NCBI GenBank assembly: GCA_002270465.1
Contig: NQOF01000004.1
Coordinates: 372,001-436,000, forward strand
From: Blautia hominis
GTDB lineage: Bacteria > Bacillota > Clostridia > Lachnospirales > Lachnospiraceae
Direction: 5' to 3'
DNA: 64,000 nucleotides
Position numbers and translations under genes: made by a program. This document shows positions 55,442-64,000 of the stretch, piece by piece; positions within the stretch are counted from its first letter, which is position 1, and each line of letters opens with the position of its first letter. The notes beneath the pieces were generated by a model. That model worked only from the letters and a program-made list of their open reading frames with translations. It ran no database searches and was not told where the DNA came from.

Positions 55442-56392
55442 ATGGATGAAATAACAGTACCTATTTACCTCATGGCAGGATTTTTGGAGAGCGGCAAGAC
55501 CTCTTTCCTGAATTTTACCATTAAGCAGGATTATTTTCAGATAGACGGCCCCACACTTCTCATTCTCTGTGAGGAAGGGGAGGAAGAATTTGATGAAAAA
55601 GCCATGAAAAAGAGCAGGACATCCGTGGAGATCCTGGAAAACCCGGAGGATTTGACCCCGGAACGGCTGGTGGCATACGATGCGTTTTACAATCCTGCCC
55701 GCATCATTATTGAATACAACGGCATGTGGCAGTTGAGCAAACTGGAAGAAATGGATATGCCCAAGGGCTGGGGAATCGTCCAGCACATTGTGACTGTGGA
55801 TGCCGGCACCTTCCAGGTGTATATGAATAACATGAAATCCCTCTTTGTGGAGATGATAAGAAATGCGGACATGGTCCTTTTCAACCGCTGTGAACAGGGA
55901 ATGCCTCTGGCAGCCTTCCGCAGAAGTGTTAAAGTAGTGAACCAGGCGGCAGAGATCATCTTCGAGGACGAGGAAGGCGAGATTGAAAATATCTTTGAGG
56001 ATGAAATGCCTTTTGACGTAAATGCCGATATTATCGAGATCATGGATGAGGACTACGGTATCTGGTTTATTGATGCCATGGACCACCCTGAAACGTATAA
56101 AGGGAAAAAAGTATCCTTCACCGGCATGGTTTTAAAATCCAGGGAATTTGAAAAAGATATGTTTGTACCTGGCCGTATGGCAATGACCTGCTGCGCGGAT
56201 GACACCACATTTATCGGTTATGTATGCAAAAGTCCCGAAGCCCGGGCCCTGAGAACGGGAAAATGGGTGAAGGTTGTGGCAGCAATAGATTATAAGTACA
56301 TGGATTTTTACAACAAAGTGGGACCTGTGCTCACAGCCGTTTCTGTGGAGCGCACAGACCCCCTGAAAGATGAGCTGGTATATTTCAACTAA
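55442..56392 (+). CDS. CobW-like GTPase fused to a DUF1980/TIGR03943-like C-terminal domain
   Basis: 316 residues. N-terminal P-loop GFLESGKTSF and an ARIIIEYNGMW strand where CobW has IIEPSG; a GCICC motif is absent. From about residue 220 KGKKVSFTGMVLKSREFEKDMFVPGRMAMTCCADDTTFIGYVC resembles the OB-like C-terminal domain of YcgQ/TIGR03943 proteins found with Zn-responsive YciC/CobW genes. A role in metal homeostasis with the upstream GTPase is inferred. Possibly it delivers metal to a permease-type partner encoded elsewhere. Confidence 0.75.
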   Translation: MDEITVPIYLMAGFLESGKTSFLNFTIKQDYFQIDGPTLLILCEEGEEEFDEKAMKKSRTSVEILENPEDLTPERLVAYDAFYNPARIIIEYNGMWQLSKLEEMDMPKGWGIVQHIVTVDAGTFQVYMNNMKSLFVEMIRNADMVLFNRCEQGMPLAAFRRSVKVVNQAAEIIFEDEEGEIENIFEDEMPFDVNADIIEIMDEDYGIWFIDAMDHPETYKGKKVSFTGMVLKSREFEKDMFVPGRMAMTCCADDTTFIGYVCKSPEARALRTGKWVKVVAAIDYKYMDFYNKVGPVLTAVSVERTDPLKDELVYFN

Positions 56393-56427
56393 AAACCAGG
56401 ATTCTTCCATCACTGCAGGCGGAAAAC

Positions 56428-56590
56428 GTTACTATTTACAGCCCTGCAAAAAACGCAGTTCTGTAAACAGTAACACGCTTCGCGATGCACAGATATGGAG
56501 CATTTTGCCCCATATCGCGCTGGCTGCCTCGGGATTTTCATGCGCAAGCGCATAAAAACACCTCGCGGGATAACAGCCGTGAATAGTAAC
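56428..56590 (+). repeat. Dispersed palindromic element, second core type
   Basis: It opens GTTACTATTTACAG and ends ATAGTAAC, with an inner CTGTAAACAGTAAC. The middle (56505-56567) is the inverse of the core at 49163-49216 (CATATCGCGCTGGCTGCCTCGGG-type sequence). It fills the gap before pth; no reading frame is supported here. Confidence 0.7.
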
Positions 56591-56614
56591 CGGAAAACAC
56601 CTAAGGAGAACCAT

Positions 56615-57190
56615 ATGTATTTAATAGCAGGACTTGGAAACCCCGGAAAACAGTACGAGAGAACCCGTCACAATATGGGATTTGATACCATAGACGAGCT
56701 GGTTGACCGGCACAGGATCCCCGGATCGGGTATTCAGCACAAGGCTATGTACGGTAAAGGGATGATCGCCGGGGAAAAAGTGATCCTGGCCAAACCCCTT
56801 ACTTATATGAATCTGAGCGGAGATTCTGTCCGGGAATTTATCAACTACTATAAAATGGACCCGGAAACAGAACTGATCGTCATTTACGATGATATAGATC
56901 TGGAGCCGGGCCAGATACGCATCAGAAAAAAGGGCAGTGCCGGCGGCCACAACGGAATGAAAAGCATTATCTCCCAGATCGGCACACAGAATTTTTACCG
57001 CGTCAAGGTAGGTGTGGGTGCAAAACCGGCAGGCTGGGATCTGGCTGATTATGTGCTGGGCCGTTTTTCCACCAAGGAGAGGGAAGAGGTGGATAAAGCC
57101 ATAGAGGAGGCCGCAGATGCGGTGGAAGTAATCCTCGGGGAAGGCATAGACGCTGCCATGAACAAATATAATGCAAAGAAGAAGCAGTGA
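56615..57190 (+). CDS. pth: Peptidyl-tRNA hydrolase
   Basis: 191 residues. MYLIAGLGNPGKQYERTRHNMGFDTID with catalytic His in TRHNMG, AKPLTYMNLSGDSV, IYDDIDLEPGQIRIRKKGSAGGHNGMKSI and GVGAKPAGWDLADYVLGRFS are diagnostic. It recycles peptidyl-tRNAs dropped by stalled ribosomes. The start is the ATG after AAGGAGAACCAT; an upstream open frame runs through a repeat. The order pth-mfd is common in Firmicutes. Confidence 0.97.
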   Translation: MYLIAGLGNPGKQYERTRHNMGFDTIDELVDRHRIPGSGIQHKAMYGKGMIAGEKVILAKPLTYMNLSGDSVREFINYYKMDPETELIVIYDDIDLEPGQIRIRKKGSAGGHNGMKSIISQIGTQNFYRVKVGVGAKPAGWDLADYVLGRFSTKEREEVDKAIEEAADAVEVILGEGIDAAMNKYNAKKKQ

Positions 57191-57200
57191 TAAAAACATA

Positions 57201-57270
57201 CAGTAACTACCTGGCAGGTCTGCGCATTTACGGCGCTGACCGTATGAAAATATTGAACGGCAGGTGACAG
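57201..57270 (+). repeat. Dispersed palindromic element, inverted copy
   Basis: CAGTAACTACCTGG, then the core in inverse orientation (57215-57246, CAGGTCTGCGCATTTACGGCGCTGACCGTATG). It fills the pth-mfd gap. Confidence 0.65.
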
Positions 57271-57279
57271 GAGAGGGAT

Positions 57280-60200
57280 ATGCAAGCAGTCATACAGCCA
57301 CTTTTAAATCTAAATGAATACCAGGAGATCAGGAGCCGTCTCCCTAAAAACAGGGGCGTTCTGCAGTTGTCCGGCTGCATTGAGTCCCAGAAAGCCCATG
57401 TGATGTACGGCCTGTTTGAGGGAATGAGGCAGGATGAAAAGCAAAAGAATGCCAACTGTCTTATTATTGCGGAGAATGACCTGAAAGCAAAAGAACTTTA
57501 CGAGGATTACCGTTTCTATGACAGGGATGTGCTTCTTTATCCTGCAAAGGATCTTATTTTCTTCCAGGCAGATATTCACGGCAATCTGCTGACAAAGCAG
57601 AGGATGCAGGTGATCGCGTCCCTACTGCAGAAAAAGGGCGTGACAGTCATCACCAGCATGGGCGGCTGTATGGACTATCTGCTTCCGCTGTCAGTCATTG
57701 AACAGCATGTGCTGCATTTCAAAAATGACAGTGTGCTGGATTTGGGCAGACTGAAAAAAGATTTGATCAACATGGGATTTGAGTATAGTGCACAGGTGGA
57801 GGCGCCGGGGCAGTTTGCCATCCGGGGCGGCATTGTGGACCTCTTTCTTCTCACGGAGGAGAATCCCATTCGTATAGAGCTTTGGGGAGATGAGATTGAT
57901 TCTATCCGAAGCTTTGAGACAGAGAGCCAGCGCTCCATAGAAAATCTGGAGGAGATCACCATCTATCCCGCAGCGGAGATGGTACTGACCAAAGAGGTCC
58001 TGGAAAAAGGATTAAAGGCCATAGAGAAGGAAAAGAATACTTCTGTGAAAAAGCTGCGGGAGGCATTTCTCACAGAGGAGGCAGGCAGGCTGAAAAATAC
58101 GGTGGAGGAAGCTGTAAATGCCATGAAGGAGTTTGAAGATTTTGCGGCCGCAGAACACTTCATCCGGTATTTTTATAAAGAACCTGTGACCTTTCTGGAT
58201 TATTTTGATGAGGACAGCACCCTGGTATTTCTGGATGAGACAAACCGTCTTCTGGAAAAAGGGGAGGCTGTGGAGGCTGAATTCCGGGAAAGCATGAAGA
58301 ACCGTCTGGAAAAGGGATATCTCCTGGCAGGACAGACCGACCTTTTGTGCGGCTGTAAGAAGGTTGTTTACCGTCTGAACCGGAAGAACTGCGTGTCCCT
58401 CTGCACTATGGAACAGCAGAAAGCGGACTGGGAGGTCAACGGGCAGTACCGCACAGTCACAAAGTCCGTGAATTCCTATAACAACAGCTTCGAGCTACTG
58501 GTAAAAGATCTGCAGTACTGGAAGAAAAACGGATACCAAGTACTTCTCCTGTCCGGCTCCAGGACAAGGGCACAGAGGCTGGCCCAGGACCTTCAGGAGG
58601 AAGGACTCAGCAGTTTTTACACGGAGGACATGGACAGGACCATATCCCCCGGTGAGATCATGACTTCCTACGGTCATGCAAAACGCGGTTTTGAATACCC
58701 CCTGATCAAATTTGTGCTGATCACCGAGACCGATATCTTCGGACAGGAGAAGAAAAAGCGCAGAAAGAAAACCGAGTACAGCGGAAAGAAGATCCAGAGT
58801 TTTTCCGAACTGAATGTGGGGGACTATGTAGTCCATGAAAACCACGGCCTGGGTATATACCGCGGCATCGAGAAAGTTACGGTTGATAAGATAGTCAAGG
58901 ATTATATCAAGATCGAGTATTCAGGCAGAAGCAACCTTTACATCCTGGCAACCCAGCTTGATATGCTGCAGAAATACGCGGGGGCGGATGCAAAGGCGCC
59001 CAAACTCAACAAACTGGGCGGGCAGGAGTGGAAGAAGACAAAGACGAGGGTAAGGGGGGCAGTCAAGAATATTGCCAAGGATCTGGTGGCACTCTACGCT
59101 GCCAGGCAATCCCACAGCGGCTATCAGTACGGTCCTGACACGGTCTGGCAGAAGGAGTTCGAGGAAATGTTCCCCTTTGAAGAGACAGAGGACCAGTTAA
59201 GTGCCATAGAGGCTGCAAAACACGACATGGAGAGCCGCAAGATCATGGACCGCCTTGTCTGCGGGGATGTGGGATACGGCAAGACAGAGATTGCCATCCG
59301 GGCCGCGTTCAAAGCAGTTCAGGAGAGCAAACAGGTGGTGTACCTTGTCCCAACCACCATCCTGGCACAGCAGCACTATAACACCTTTATCCAGAGAATG
59401 AAGGATTTCCCCGTTCGTGTAGACCTGCTCTGCCGTTTTAAAACCCCGGCGGAGCAAAAGAAGACCATAACAGATCTGCAGAAGGGACTGGTGGACATTG
59501 TCATCGGCACCCACCGCCTCCTCTCAAAAGATGTAAAATACAAAGATTTGGGCCTTCTCATTGTGGATGAGGAACAGCGCTTTGGTGTGACACACAAGGA
59601 GAAGATCAAGAGTCTGAAAGAGAACGTGGATGTGCTCACCCTGACGGCAACCCCCATTCCAAGGACCCTTCACATGAGCCTGATCGGAATCCGTGACATG
59701 AGCGTCTTAGAGGAGGCGCCTATGGACAGAACCCCCATTCAGACCTATGTTATGGAGTACAATGAGGAGATGGTCCGGGAGGCAGTCAGCCGGGAAATCG
59801 CCAGAGGCGGTCAGGTCTATTACGTCTACAACCGGGTCAACGATATAGATGAGATCACCAACCGCGTGGCAAAACTGGTCCCGGAGGCCAACGTAGCGTT
59901 TGCCCACGGCCAGATGCACGAGCATCAGCTGGAAAAGATCATGTATGGCTTCATCAACGGTGAAATTGATGTACTTGTCTCCACCACCATCATTGAGACA
60001 GGTCTGGATATTTCCAACGCCAACACCATGATCATCCACGACGCGGACCAGATGGGTCTGTCCCAGCTCTACCAGCTCAGAGGACGTGTGGGCCGTTCCA
60101 ACCGGACTGCCTATGCATTCCTTATGTACAAGCGGAACAAAATGCTCAAGGAAGTGGCAGAGAAGCGCCTTCATGCCATCCGTGAGTTTACGGAACTGGG

Positions 60201-60849
60201 CAGCGGCTTCAAGATAGCCATGCGGGACCTGGAGATCCGCGGCGCCGGAAACCTTCTGGGCGCGGAGCAGCACGGCCACATGGAAGCCGTGGGATATGAC
60301 CTCTACTGCAAAATGCTCAACGAGGCGGTAAAAGAGGCAAAAGGCATCAAACAGCAGGAGGAGTTCGAGACAACCATCGACCTGGATATGGATGCTTTCA
60401 TTCCACCCCGGTACATTCCCAACGAATACCAGAAACTGGACATTTACAAACGCATTGCCGGCATAGAGAACCAGGAAGAATACGAGGATATGCTGGAAGA
60501 ACTTATGGACCGATTCGGGGAACCCCAAAAATCCGTTCAGAACCTGCTTGCGATCGCCAACTTAAAGGCACTTGCCCACAAAGTCTATGTGCGTGAGATC
60601 AAGCAGAACGGTGCAGAAGTGAAGATTTCCATGTTTGAGCGGGCGAAACTGGACGCGTCAGGTTTCCCTGCTGTTCTGGAAAAATACAAAAACACCATGA
60701 CTATGCGCATGGAGGGACAGCCTTATTTCCTGGTTTCCCTGAAAGGCCGCAGGCCAAAAGAAATCCTGGATGCCATGGATATCGTGTCCGGTATTCTTCA
60801 CGAATTTGAGGGGATTTTACAGGAAAAAGAGGAAAATCCCTTGCCCTGA
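57280..60849 (+). CDS. mfd: Transcription-repair coupling factor
   Basis: 1189 residues, full length. UvrB-like N-terminal module (ending about 330), RNA-polymerase-interacting domain (VGDYVVHENHGLGIYRGIEKV, about 508-528), RecG-like motor: Walker A GDVGYGKTEIAIRAAF, DEEQRFG, TATPIPRTLHMSL and QLRGRVGRSNRTAYAF. C-terminal TRCF domain (DMDAFIPPRYIPNEYQKLDIYKRIA). It removes stalled RNA polymerase and recruits UvrA. It is separated from pth by a palindromic element. Confidence 0.97.
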   Translation: MQAVIQPLLNLNEYQEIRSRLPKNRGVLQLSGCIESQKAHVMYGLFEGMRQDEKQKNANCLIIAENDLKAKELYEDYRFYDRDVLLYPAKDLIFFQADIHGNLLTKQRMQVIASLLQKKGVTVITSMGGCMDYLLPLSVIEQHVLHFKNDSVLDLGRLKKDLINMGFEYSAQVEAPGQFAIRGGIVDLFLLTEENPIRIELWGDEIDSIRSFETESQRSIENLEEITIYPAAEMVLTKEVLEKGLKAIEKEKNTSVKKLREAFLTEEAGRLKNTVEEAVNAMKEFEDFAAAEHFIRYFYKEPVTFLDYFDEDSTLVFLDETNRLLEKGEAVEAEFRESMKNRLEKGYLLAGQTDLLCGCKKVVYRLNRKNCVSLCTMEQQKADWEVNGQYRTVTKSVNSYNNSFELLVKDLQYWKKNGYQVLLLSGSRTRAQRLAQDLQEEGLSSFYTEDMDRTISPGEIMTSYGHAKRGFEYPLIKFVLITETDIFGQEKKKRRKKTEYSGKKIQSFSELNVGDYVVHENHGLGIYRGIEKVTVDKIVKDYIKIEYSGRSNLYILATQLDMLQKYAGADAKAPKLNKLGGQEWKKTKTRVRGAVKNIAKDLVALYAARQSHSGYQYGPDTVWQKEFEEMFPFEETEDQLSAIEAAKHDMESRKIMDRLVCGDVGYGKTEIAIRAAFKAVQESKQVVYLVPTTILAQQHYNTFIQRMKDFPVRVDLLCRFKTPAEQKKTITDLQKGLVDIVIGTHRLLSKDVKYKDLGLLIVDEEQRFGVTHKEKIKSLKENVDVLTLTATPIPRTLHMSLIGIRDMSVLEEAPMDRTPIQTYVMEYNEEMVREAVSREIARGGQVYYVYNRVNDIDEITNRVAKLVPEANVAFAHGQMHEHQLEKIMYGFINGEIDVLVSTTIIETGLDISNANTMIIHDADQMGLSQLYQLRGRVGRSNRTAYAFLMYKRNKMLKEVAEKRLHAIREFTELGSGFKIAMRDLEIRGAGNLLGAEQHGHMEAVGYDLYCKMLNEAVKEAKGIKQQEEFETTIDLDMDAFIPPRYIPNEYQKLDIYKRIAGIENQEEYEDMLEELMDRFGEPQKSVQNLLAIANLKALAHKVYVREIKQNGAEVKISMFERAKLDASGFPAVLEKYKNTMTMRMEGQPYFLVSLKGRRPKEILDAMDIVSGILHEFEGILQEKEENPLP

Positions 60850-60870
60850 ACGCAAAAAAAGAATATACTA

Positions 60871-60907
60871 TAAAGCATCGGTGCCCCTATTTGCCGATGC
60901 TTTATTT
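60871..60907 (+). terminator. Terminator after mfd
   Basis: TAAAGCATCGG (60871-60881) pairs with CCGATGCTTTA (60894-60904), then TTTC. Confidence 0.8.
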
Positions 60908-60946
60908 CAGACCCCTTGGGGGTATAGGAAAACACAGGAGGACTTT

Positions 60947-62236
60947 ATGAATAAATTTACAAAAACTCTGGCCTGCGCAGGACTTGTGGTGGCTCTGGGA
61001 ACCACAAGCCTTGCAGGCTGCGGAAAATCTCTGGACGGAACCAAGATAGCTGCCACCTGCGGTGACGACAAGATAACCCTGGGCACAGCCAACATGATGC
61101 TTCGTATGACACAGGCGCAGATGGCCTCATACTATTCCATGTTCGGCGGTTCCACAGCCGGCATCTGGGACCAGGAAGGTGAGGGCGGCAAAACTTACGG
61201 TGAGAACACCAAAGATGACATGATGGATCAGATACATAACATGGTGCTCTTAAAACAACATGCCAAAGATTACGATGTGTCCATCACAGAGGACGAGCAG
61301 AAGAAGATCGAAGAGGCAGCCAAAAAATTCATGGAAGACAACGATGCAGAGACCATTGCCAAACTGGCTGTCAGCCAGTCTGACATTGAAACCATTCTGG
61401 AGTTCTACACCTACCAGGAAAAGATGTACGACCCCATGACTGCGGATGTTGACACCAACGTGGAAGATTCCGAAGCGGCACAGAGCAAGATCACCATCTG
61501 CCAGATTTCCACAGCCGGAACCCAGGACGAGGAAGGCAACACCGTGGACCTGACAGACGAAGAAAAACAGGCTAAAAAAGACCAGGCCCAGGCAGTTTTG
61601 GATAAATTAAACGCCCAGGAAGACCCGGCATCAGCCGACATGGATGCTCTTGCAAAAGAAGTAGACGAGAACCTGAGCGCATCCGCCAAAACCTTCGGAA
61701 GCGACGACACCACCCTGGATGACAAACTCAAAGAAGCCGTTAAATCCCTGACCGACGGCCAGGTAGCCCCTGAAGTCATCGAAGGCGAATCCGCCTACTA
61801 TGTAGCCCGCATGGACGCCACCTTCGATGAAACATCCACTCAGACCAAAAAAGAGAGCATTGTCACAGAGCGCAAACAGGAGGCCTACAACAAACTCCTG
61901 GAAGATTGGGGCAAAGACACCAAAATAGAAGTAGACAAAAAAGTCTGGAAAAAAGTAACCCTCACCGATGCCGACTCCTACACCTTCAAACAAGTCGAAG
62001 CCGCCGATACCGGAGACACTAACACCGGAGATACCGACGCTGCCGACACGGGAGACACCAACAACGGAGATACCGACACTGCCGACACGGGAGACACCAA
62101 CACCGGAGAAACCGACACTGCCGACACGGGAGACACCAACACCGGAGAAACCGACACTGCCGACACGGGAGACACCAACACCGGAGAAACCGACACCGCT
62201 GACACCGGAAACGCCAACACCGAGGCTGCCGAGTAA
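60947..62236 (+). CDS. PrsA/SurA-like foldase lipoprotein (peptidyl-prolyl isomerase family)
   Basis: 429 residues from the ATG after AGGAGGACTTT. Lipobox SLAGC, lipidated at C25. A SurA-N-like helical part (DDKITLGTANMML, about 40-180) is followed by a parvulin-like region (SQ..ITICQIST to VIEGESAYYVARMD, about 180-310). The last about 75 residues are five 13-residue units of the ADTGDTNTGETDT type, an acidic Thr-rich tail encoded by 39-bp tandem repeats. It likely assists folding of exported proteins outside the membrane. The isomerase domain is diverged, so catalysis is uncertain. Confidence 0.82.
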   Translation: MNKFTKTLACAGLVVALGTTSLAGCGKSLDGTKIAATCGDDKITLGTANMMLRMTQAQMASYYSMFGGSTAGIWDQEGEGGKTYGENTKDDMMDQIHNMVLLKQHAKDYDVSITEDEQKKIEEAAKKFMEDNDAETIAKLAVSQSDIETILEFYTYQEKMYDPMTADVDTNVEDSEAAQSKITICQISTAGTQDEEGNTVDLTDEEKQAKKDQAQAVLDKLNAQEDPASADMDALAKEVDENLSASAKTFGSDDTTLDDKLKEAVKSLTDGQVAPEVIEGESAYYVARMDATFDETSTQTKKESIVTERKQEAYNKLLEDWGKDTKIEVDKKVWKKVTLTDADSYTFKQVEAADTGDTNTGDTDAADTGDTNNGDTDTADTGDTNTGETDTADTGDTNTGETDTADTGDTNTGETDTADTGNANTEAAE

Positions 62237-62260
62237 CTCCACCATACCTATAAATTCCCA

Positions 62261-62310
62261 AACCTGCTGAAGCCCAGTCAAGAACTGACCCCAGCAGGTT
62301 TTTTCTTTTA
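62261..62310 (+). terminator. Terminator after the foldase gene
   Basis: AACCTGCTG (62261-62269) pairs with CAGCAGGTT (62292-62300) followed by TTTTTTCTTTT. Confidence 0.85.
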
Positions 62311-62335
62311 AAACGCCCGCAGCCAAAGTCAGGTG

Positions 62336-62534
62336 AAAGAGGAGCCGGGGAGGGGGAGGCAGGTCATTCCAGGCAGGCGAGGTTAAGCGGAGAGGGGCGA
62401 AGATCCACCGTCAGCAGTCACTTAATGAGGAGGCCGCTGCCGACGAATTTAGTGAATGCTAGGCGGTTAGCTGAGCCACTCGGAGCCTCGAGCAGGCCTG
62501 GAATGACCTGCCTCCCCCTCCCCGGCTCCTCTTT
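62336..62534. ncRNA. Element B: 39-bp perfect inverted arms around a conserved 121-nt core
   Basis: Arms 62336-62374 and 62496-62534 are perfectly complementary. The core (62375-62495) shares GCGAGGTTAAG, GATCCACC, CTTA, GGTTAG and TCGAGC with element A in the same order. CGAGGTT at its start pairs with AGCCTCG at its end. The arms are unrelated in sequence to A's apart from GGGGAGG runs. No reading frame is supported inside. Confidence 0.6.
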
Positions 62535-62535
62535 G

Positions 62536-62575
62536 GCCGTCCCCCTTTCACTGCCGCCGTCCCCCTTTCACTGCC
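62536..62575 (+). repeat. 20-bp direct repeat, two copies, abutting element B
   Basis: Two adjacent identical 20-bp units (62536-62555, 62556-62575), each containing CCGTCCCCCTTTCACTG. Element A is followed by the similar CCGTCCCCCCCTTC. The LysR stop codon lies in the second unit. Confidence 0.85.
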
Positions 62576-63458
62576 CCTCTCGCCGTCCTCGTTCCACCGC
62601 CATCTCTATAAACCCCACCGCCCCCTCCGTCAAAAACTTATTCCTATGCCAAACCACATAATGCACCCTCCGAAACCCCTCATCCTCCACCTCCCTGCTG
62701 CATATCCTCCCTTCCGAAATCTCCCTCTCCACCAGCATCTCCGGCAGAATGGACACCCCTATCCCCTCCTGCACCCCTTTAATGATCGCCTGCGTACTCG
62801 CACTTTCCCAAAGCGGTTCCAAAGTGATCCCTCTCACCGCAAACACATGATCCAGCAGACTCCTCCCCACACTGCCCTTCTCCCTGGCGAGGAGATCACA
62901 CCCCTTCAAATCCTCCAGAAATACCTTTTCCTTAGCTGCCAGTTCATGTCCCACAGGAAGAATCAGCACCAGCCTGTCCTCTGAGAATGCCCGTGTTTCA
63001 AGTTCTGCCTCTGAGATCCCTCCTTCGATCAAGGCCAGATCCAGCTCATTATTCAGAAGCCCCCTCTGCAGATTTCCCGCATTAGATATGGTCACCTTAA
63101 CCTTCATGTCCGGCCAATCCCTGCAAAATCCACTTACCAGCCCGGGCAGAAAAAAATTTCCCAAAGAAATACTTGCCCCCACCCTCAGTACCCCAAAAGC
63201 ATCCCCGTTGAGCAGACCTTTTTCCATCTTGTCAAAGGATTCCACAATATGAAGTGCCTGGGCGTAGAAACGCCGCCCTGCCTCTGTCACGAACAATCTT
63301 CTGTTCATCCGGTCAAACAGCCTGACTCCGTAATGCCGCTCAATCTCTTGGATGGCCCTTGTAACCGCAGGCTGTGTCATGTGGAGTTTCTTTGCCGCCT
63401 GTGTGATATTTTCCATCCGGTAAACCTCCAGATAAATCCTCATATGCCGTATTGTCAT
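62568..63458 (-). CDS. LysR family transcriptional regulator
   Basis: 296 residues from the ATG after AGGAGAAAAGTA. HTH: MRIYLEVYRMENITQAAKKLHMTQPAVTRAIQEIERHYGVRLFDR (about 6-50), then the two-lobed effector domain (GVLRVGASISLGNFFLPGLVSGF onward). It is divergent from the chromate transporter gene with about 100 bp between, carrying an inverted repeat, so it probably regulates that gene. The plus strand over its 3' half is C-rich and G-poor, beside element B. Confidence 0.93.
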   Translation of the reverse strand: MTIRHMRIYLEVYRMENITQAAKKLHMTQPAVTRAIQEIERHYGVRLFDRMNRRLFVTEAGRRFYAQALHIVESFDKMEKGLLNGDAFGVLRVGASISLGNFFLPGLVSGFCRDWPDMKVKVTISNAGNLQRGLLNNELDLALIEGGISEAELETRAFSEDRLVLILPVGHELAAKEKVFLEDLKGCDLLAREKGSVGRSLLDHVFAVRGITLEPLWESASTQAIIKGVQEGIGVSILPEMLVEREISEGRICSREVEDEGFRRVHYVVWHRNKFLTEGAVGFIEMAVERGRREGQ

Positions 63459-63492
63459 TACTTTTCTCCTATCCATAACAAAAAAGATATCA

Positions 63493-63526
63493 TATCAATA
63501 AAATAATAGCATTTTACATATTGATA
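63493..63526. promoter_or_regulatory. Inverted repeat in the LysR-chromate transporter intergenic region
   Basis: TATCAATA (63493-63500) and TATTGATA (63519-63526), 18 bp apart, midway between the divergent starts. LysR-type activators bind interrupted dyads of this kind; assignment is inference. Confidence 0.5.
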
Positions 63527-63560
63527 CACAAGGGATATGATGGAGAAAAGGAGGCAGTAT

Positions 63561-64000
63561 ATGGAAATGGAAGAAAAAAGAAGTAAGAAAAACGCTCTGC
63601 TGCTAAAATTGTTTCTCAGTACACTTTACATCAGCAGCCTTACTTTTGGCGGAGGGTTTGTGATCGTTACATTTATGAAGAGAAAATTTGTGGATGAACT
63701 CCACTGGATAGATGAGGAGGAGATGCTGGATCTGGTTGCGCTGGCCCAGTCTTCACCCGGTGCTATTGCCGTTAATGCCGCCATTTTGGTGGGCTGGCGG
63801 ATATGCGGGTTTGCAGGAATGGTAACAGCAGTACTGGGAACGGTTCTTCCGCCACTGGTCATTTTGTCAGTCATTTCATTCTTTTACACCGCATTCGCTT
63901 CCAATATATATGTGGCGCTTGTGCTTAACGGAATGCAGGCAGGTGTCGCGGCCGTTATCATGGATGTAGTATGTGATCTGGGGAACAATGTGGTAAAAGA
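63561..64000 (+). CDS. Chromate transporter (CHR family), 3'-truncated by the window end
   Basis: 146 codons are present. Start ATG after GGAGGCAGTAT. FLSTLYISSLTFGGGFVIVTFMKRKFVDELHWIDEEEMLDLVALAQSSPGAIAVNAAILVGWRICG is the conserved first half of CHR proteins (the FGGG, WIDEEE and SPGAxxVN motifs). Four hydrophobic segments so far. Short-form CHR proteins come as adjacent pairs, so a second gene may follow. In anaerobes the natural substrate is often unclear. Confidence 0.88.
   Translation, partial: MEMEEKRSKKNALLLKLFLSTLYISSLTFGGGFVIVTFMKRKFVDELHWIDEEEMLDLVALAQSSPGAIAVNAAILVGWRICGFAGMVTAVLGTVLPPLVILSVISFFYTAFASNIYVALVLNGMQAGVAAVIMDVVCDLGNNVVK

Noticed and set aside
61968-62326. Gly/Val- and Pro/Thr-rich frames overlapping the foldase repeat tail
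   Set aside because: These are alternate frames of the 39-bp repeats; only the lipoprotein frame has a signal peptide and ribosome site.

Overview
The window looks like chromosome from a gut Lachnospiraceae, most likely Blautia or a close relative. This is inferred from moderate GC, strong AGGAGG-type ribosome sites, a T-box, TPP and yybP-ykoY riboswitches in front of the expected genes, many carbohydrate-uptake and glycosidase operons, and dispersed GTAACTGTTC palindromes. No rRNA, tRNA, CRISPR array, intact insertion sequence or prophage was seen.

Layout. 1-2819: end of a sugar catabolic cluster (two TIM-barrel isomerase/epimerases, one IolH-like, and a GPH symporter). 2932-6548: a cytidylate-kinase-like remnant, an HsmA-like membrane protein, T-box-controlled metG and a DUF2284 protein. 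6788-14369: a LacI-regulated operon (GH4 glycosidase, BadF-type sugar kinase, ABC sugar importer, NagB-like deaminase/isomerase with an extra Cys-rich domain). 14325-18464: AraC regulator divergent from a GH2 beta-galactosidase. 18654-25807: phosphatase, alpha/beta hydrolase, acetyltransferase remnant, then a yybP-ykoY-controlled P-type ATPase, an AI-2E family protein and TatD. 26045-28522: UbiD/UbiX/LpdD-type decarboxylase module. 28677-33979: TetR, GH13, GlgB, dipeptidase. 33998-39471: thiamine operon thiC-S-F-G-H plus a TenI/ThiE-like gene on the minus strand, behind a TPP riboswitch. 39486-43631: GH31, AraC, threonine aldolase. 43754-45136: 76-bp tandem repeats and a MerR-methyltransferase fusion. 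45242-48983: HisD-like dehydrogenase, acetamidase/formamidase and NhaC antiporter. 49213-53783: FtsX remnant, then a solute-binding protein paired with a hybrid histidine kinase. 53987-56392: two COG0523-type GTPases of probable metal homeostasis. 56615-62236: pth, mfd and a PrsA/SurA-like lipoprotein. 62568-64000: LysR divergent from a chromate transporter that runs off the end.

The most unusual signal is a pair of about 200-bp elements (34756-34967 and 62336-62534). Each has long perfect inverted arms (46 and 39 bp). The arm sequences differ between copies, but they enclose a 120/121-nt core that shares sequence blocks. Different arms that stay fully complementary are the pattern expected of a conserved structured RNA or a structured non-autonomous mobile element. 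Both copies adjoin stretches where the plus strand is strongly C-rich and G-poor. A second repeat family (GTAACTGTTC palindromes) lies at gene ends, where it seems to act as terminators and in two cases supplies the stop codon.
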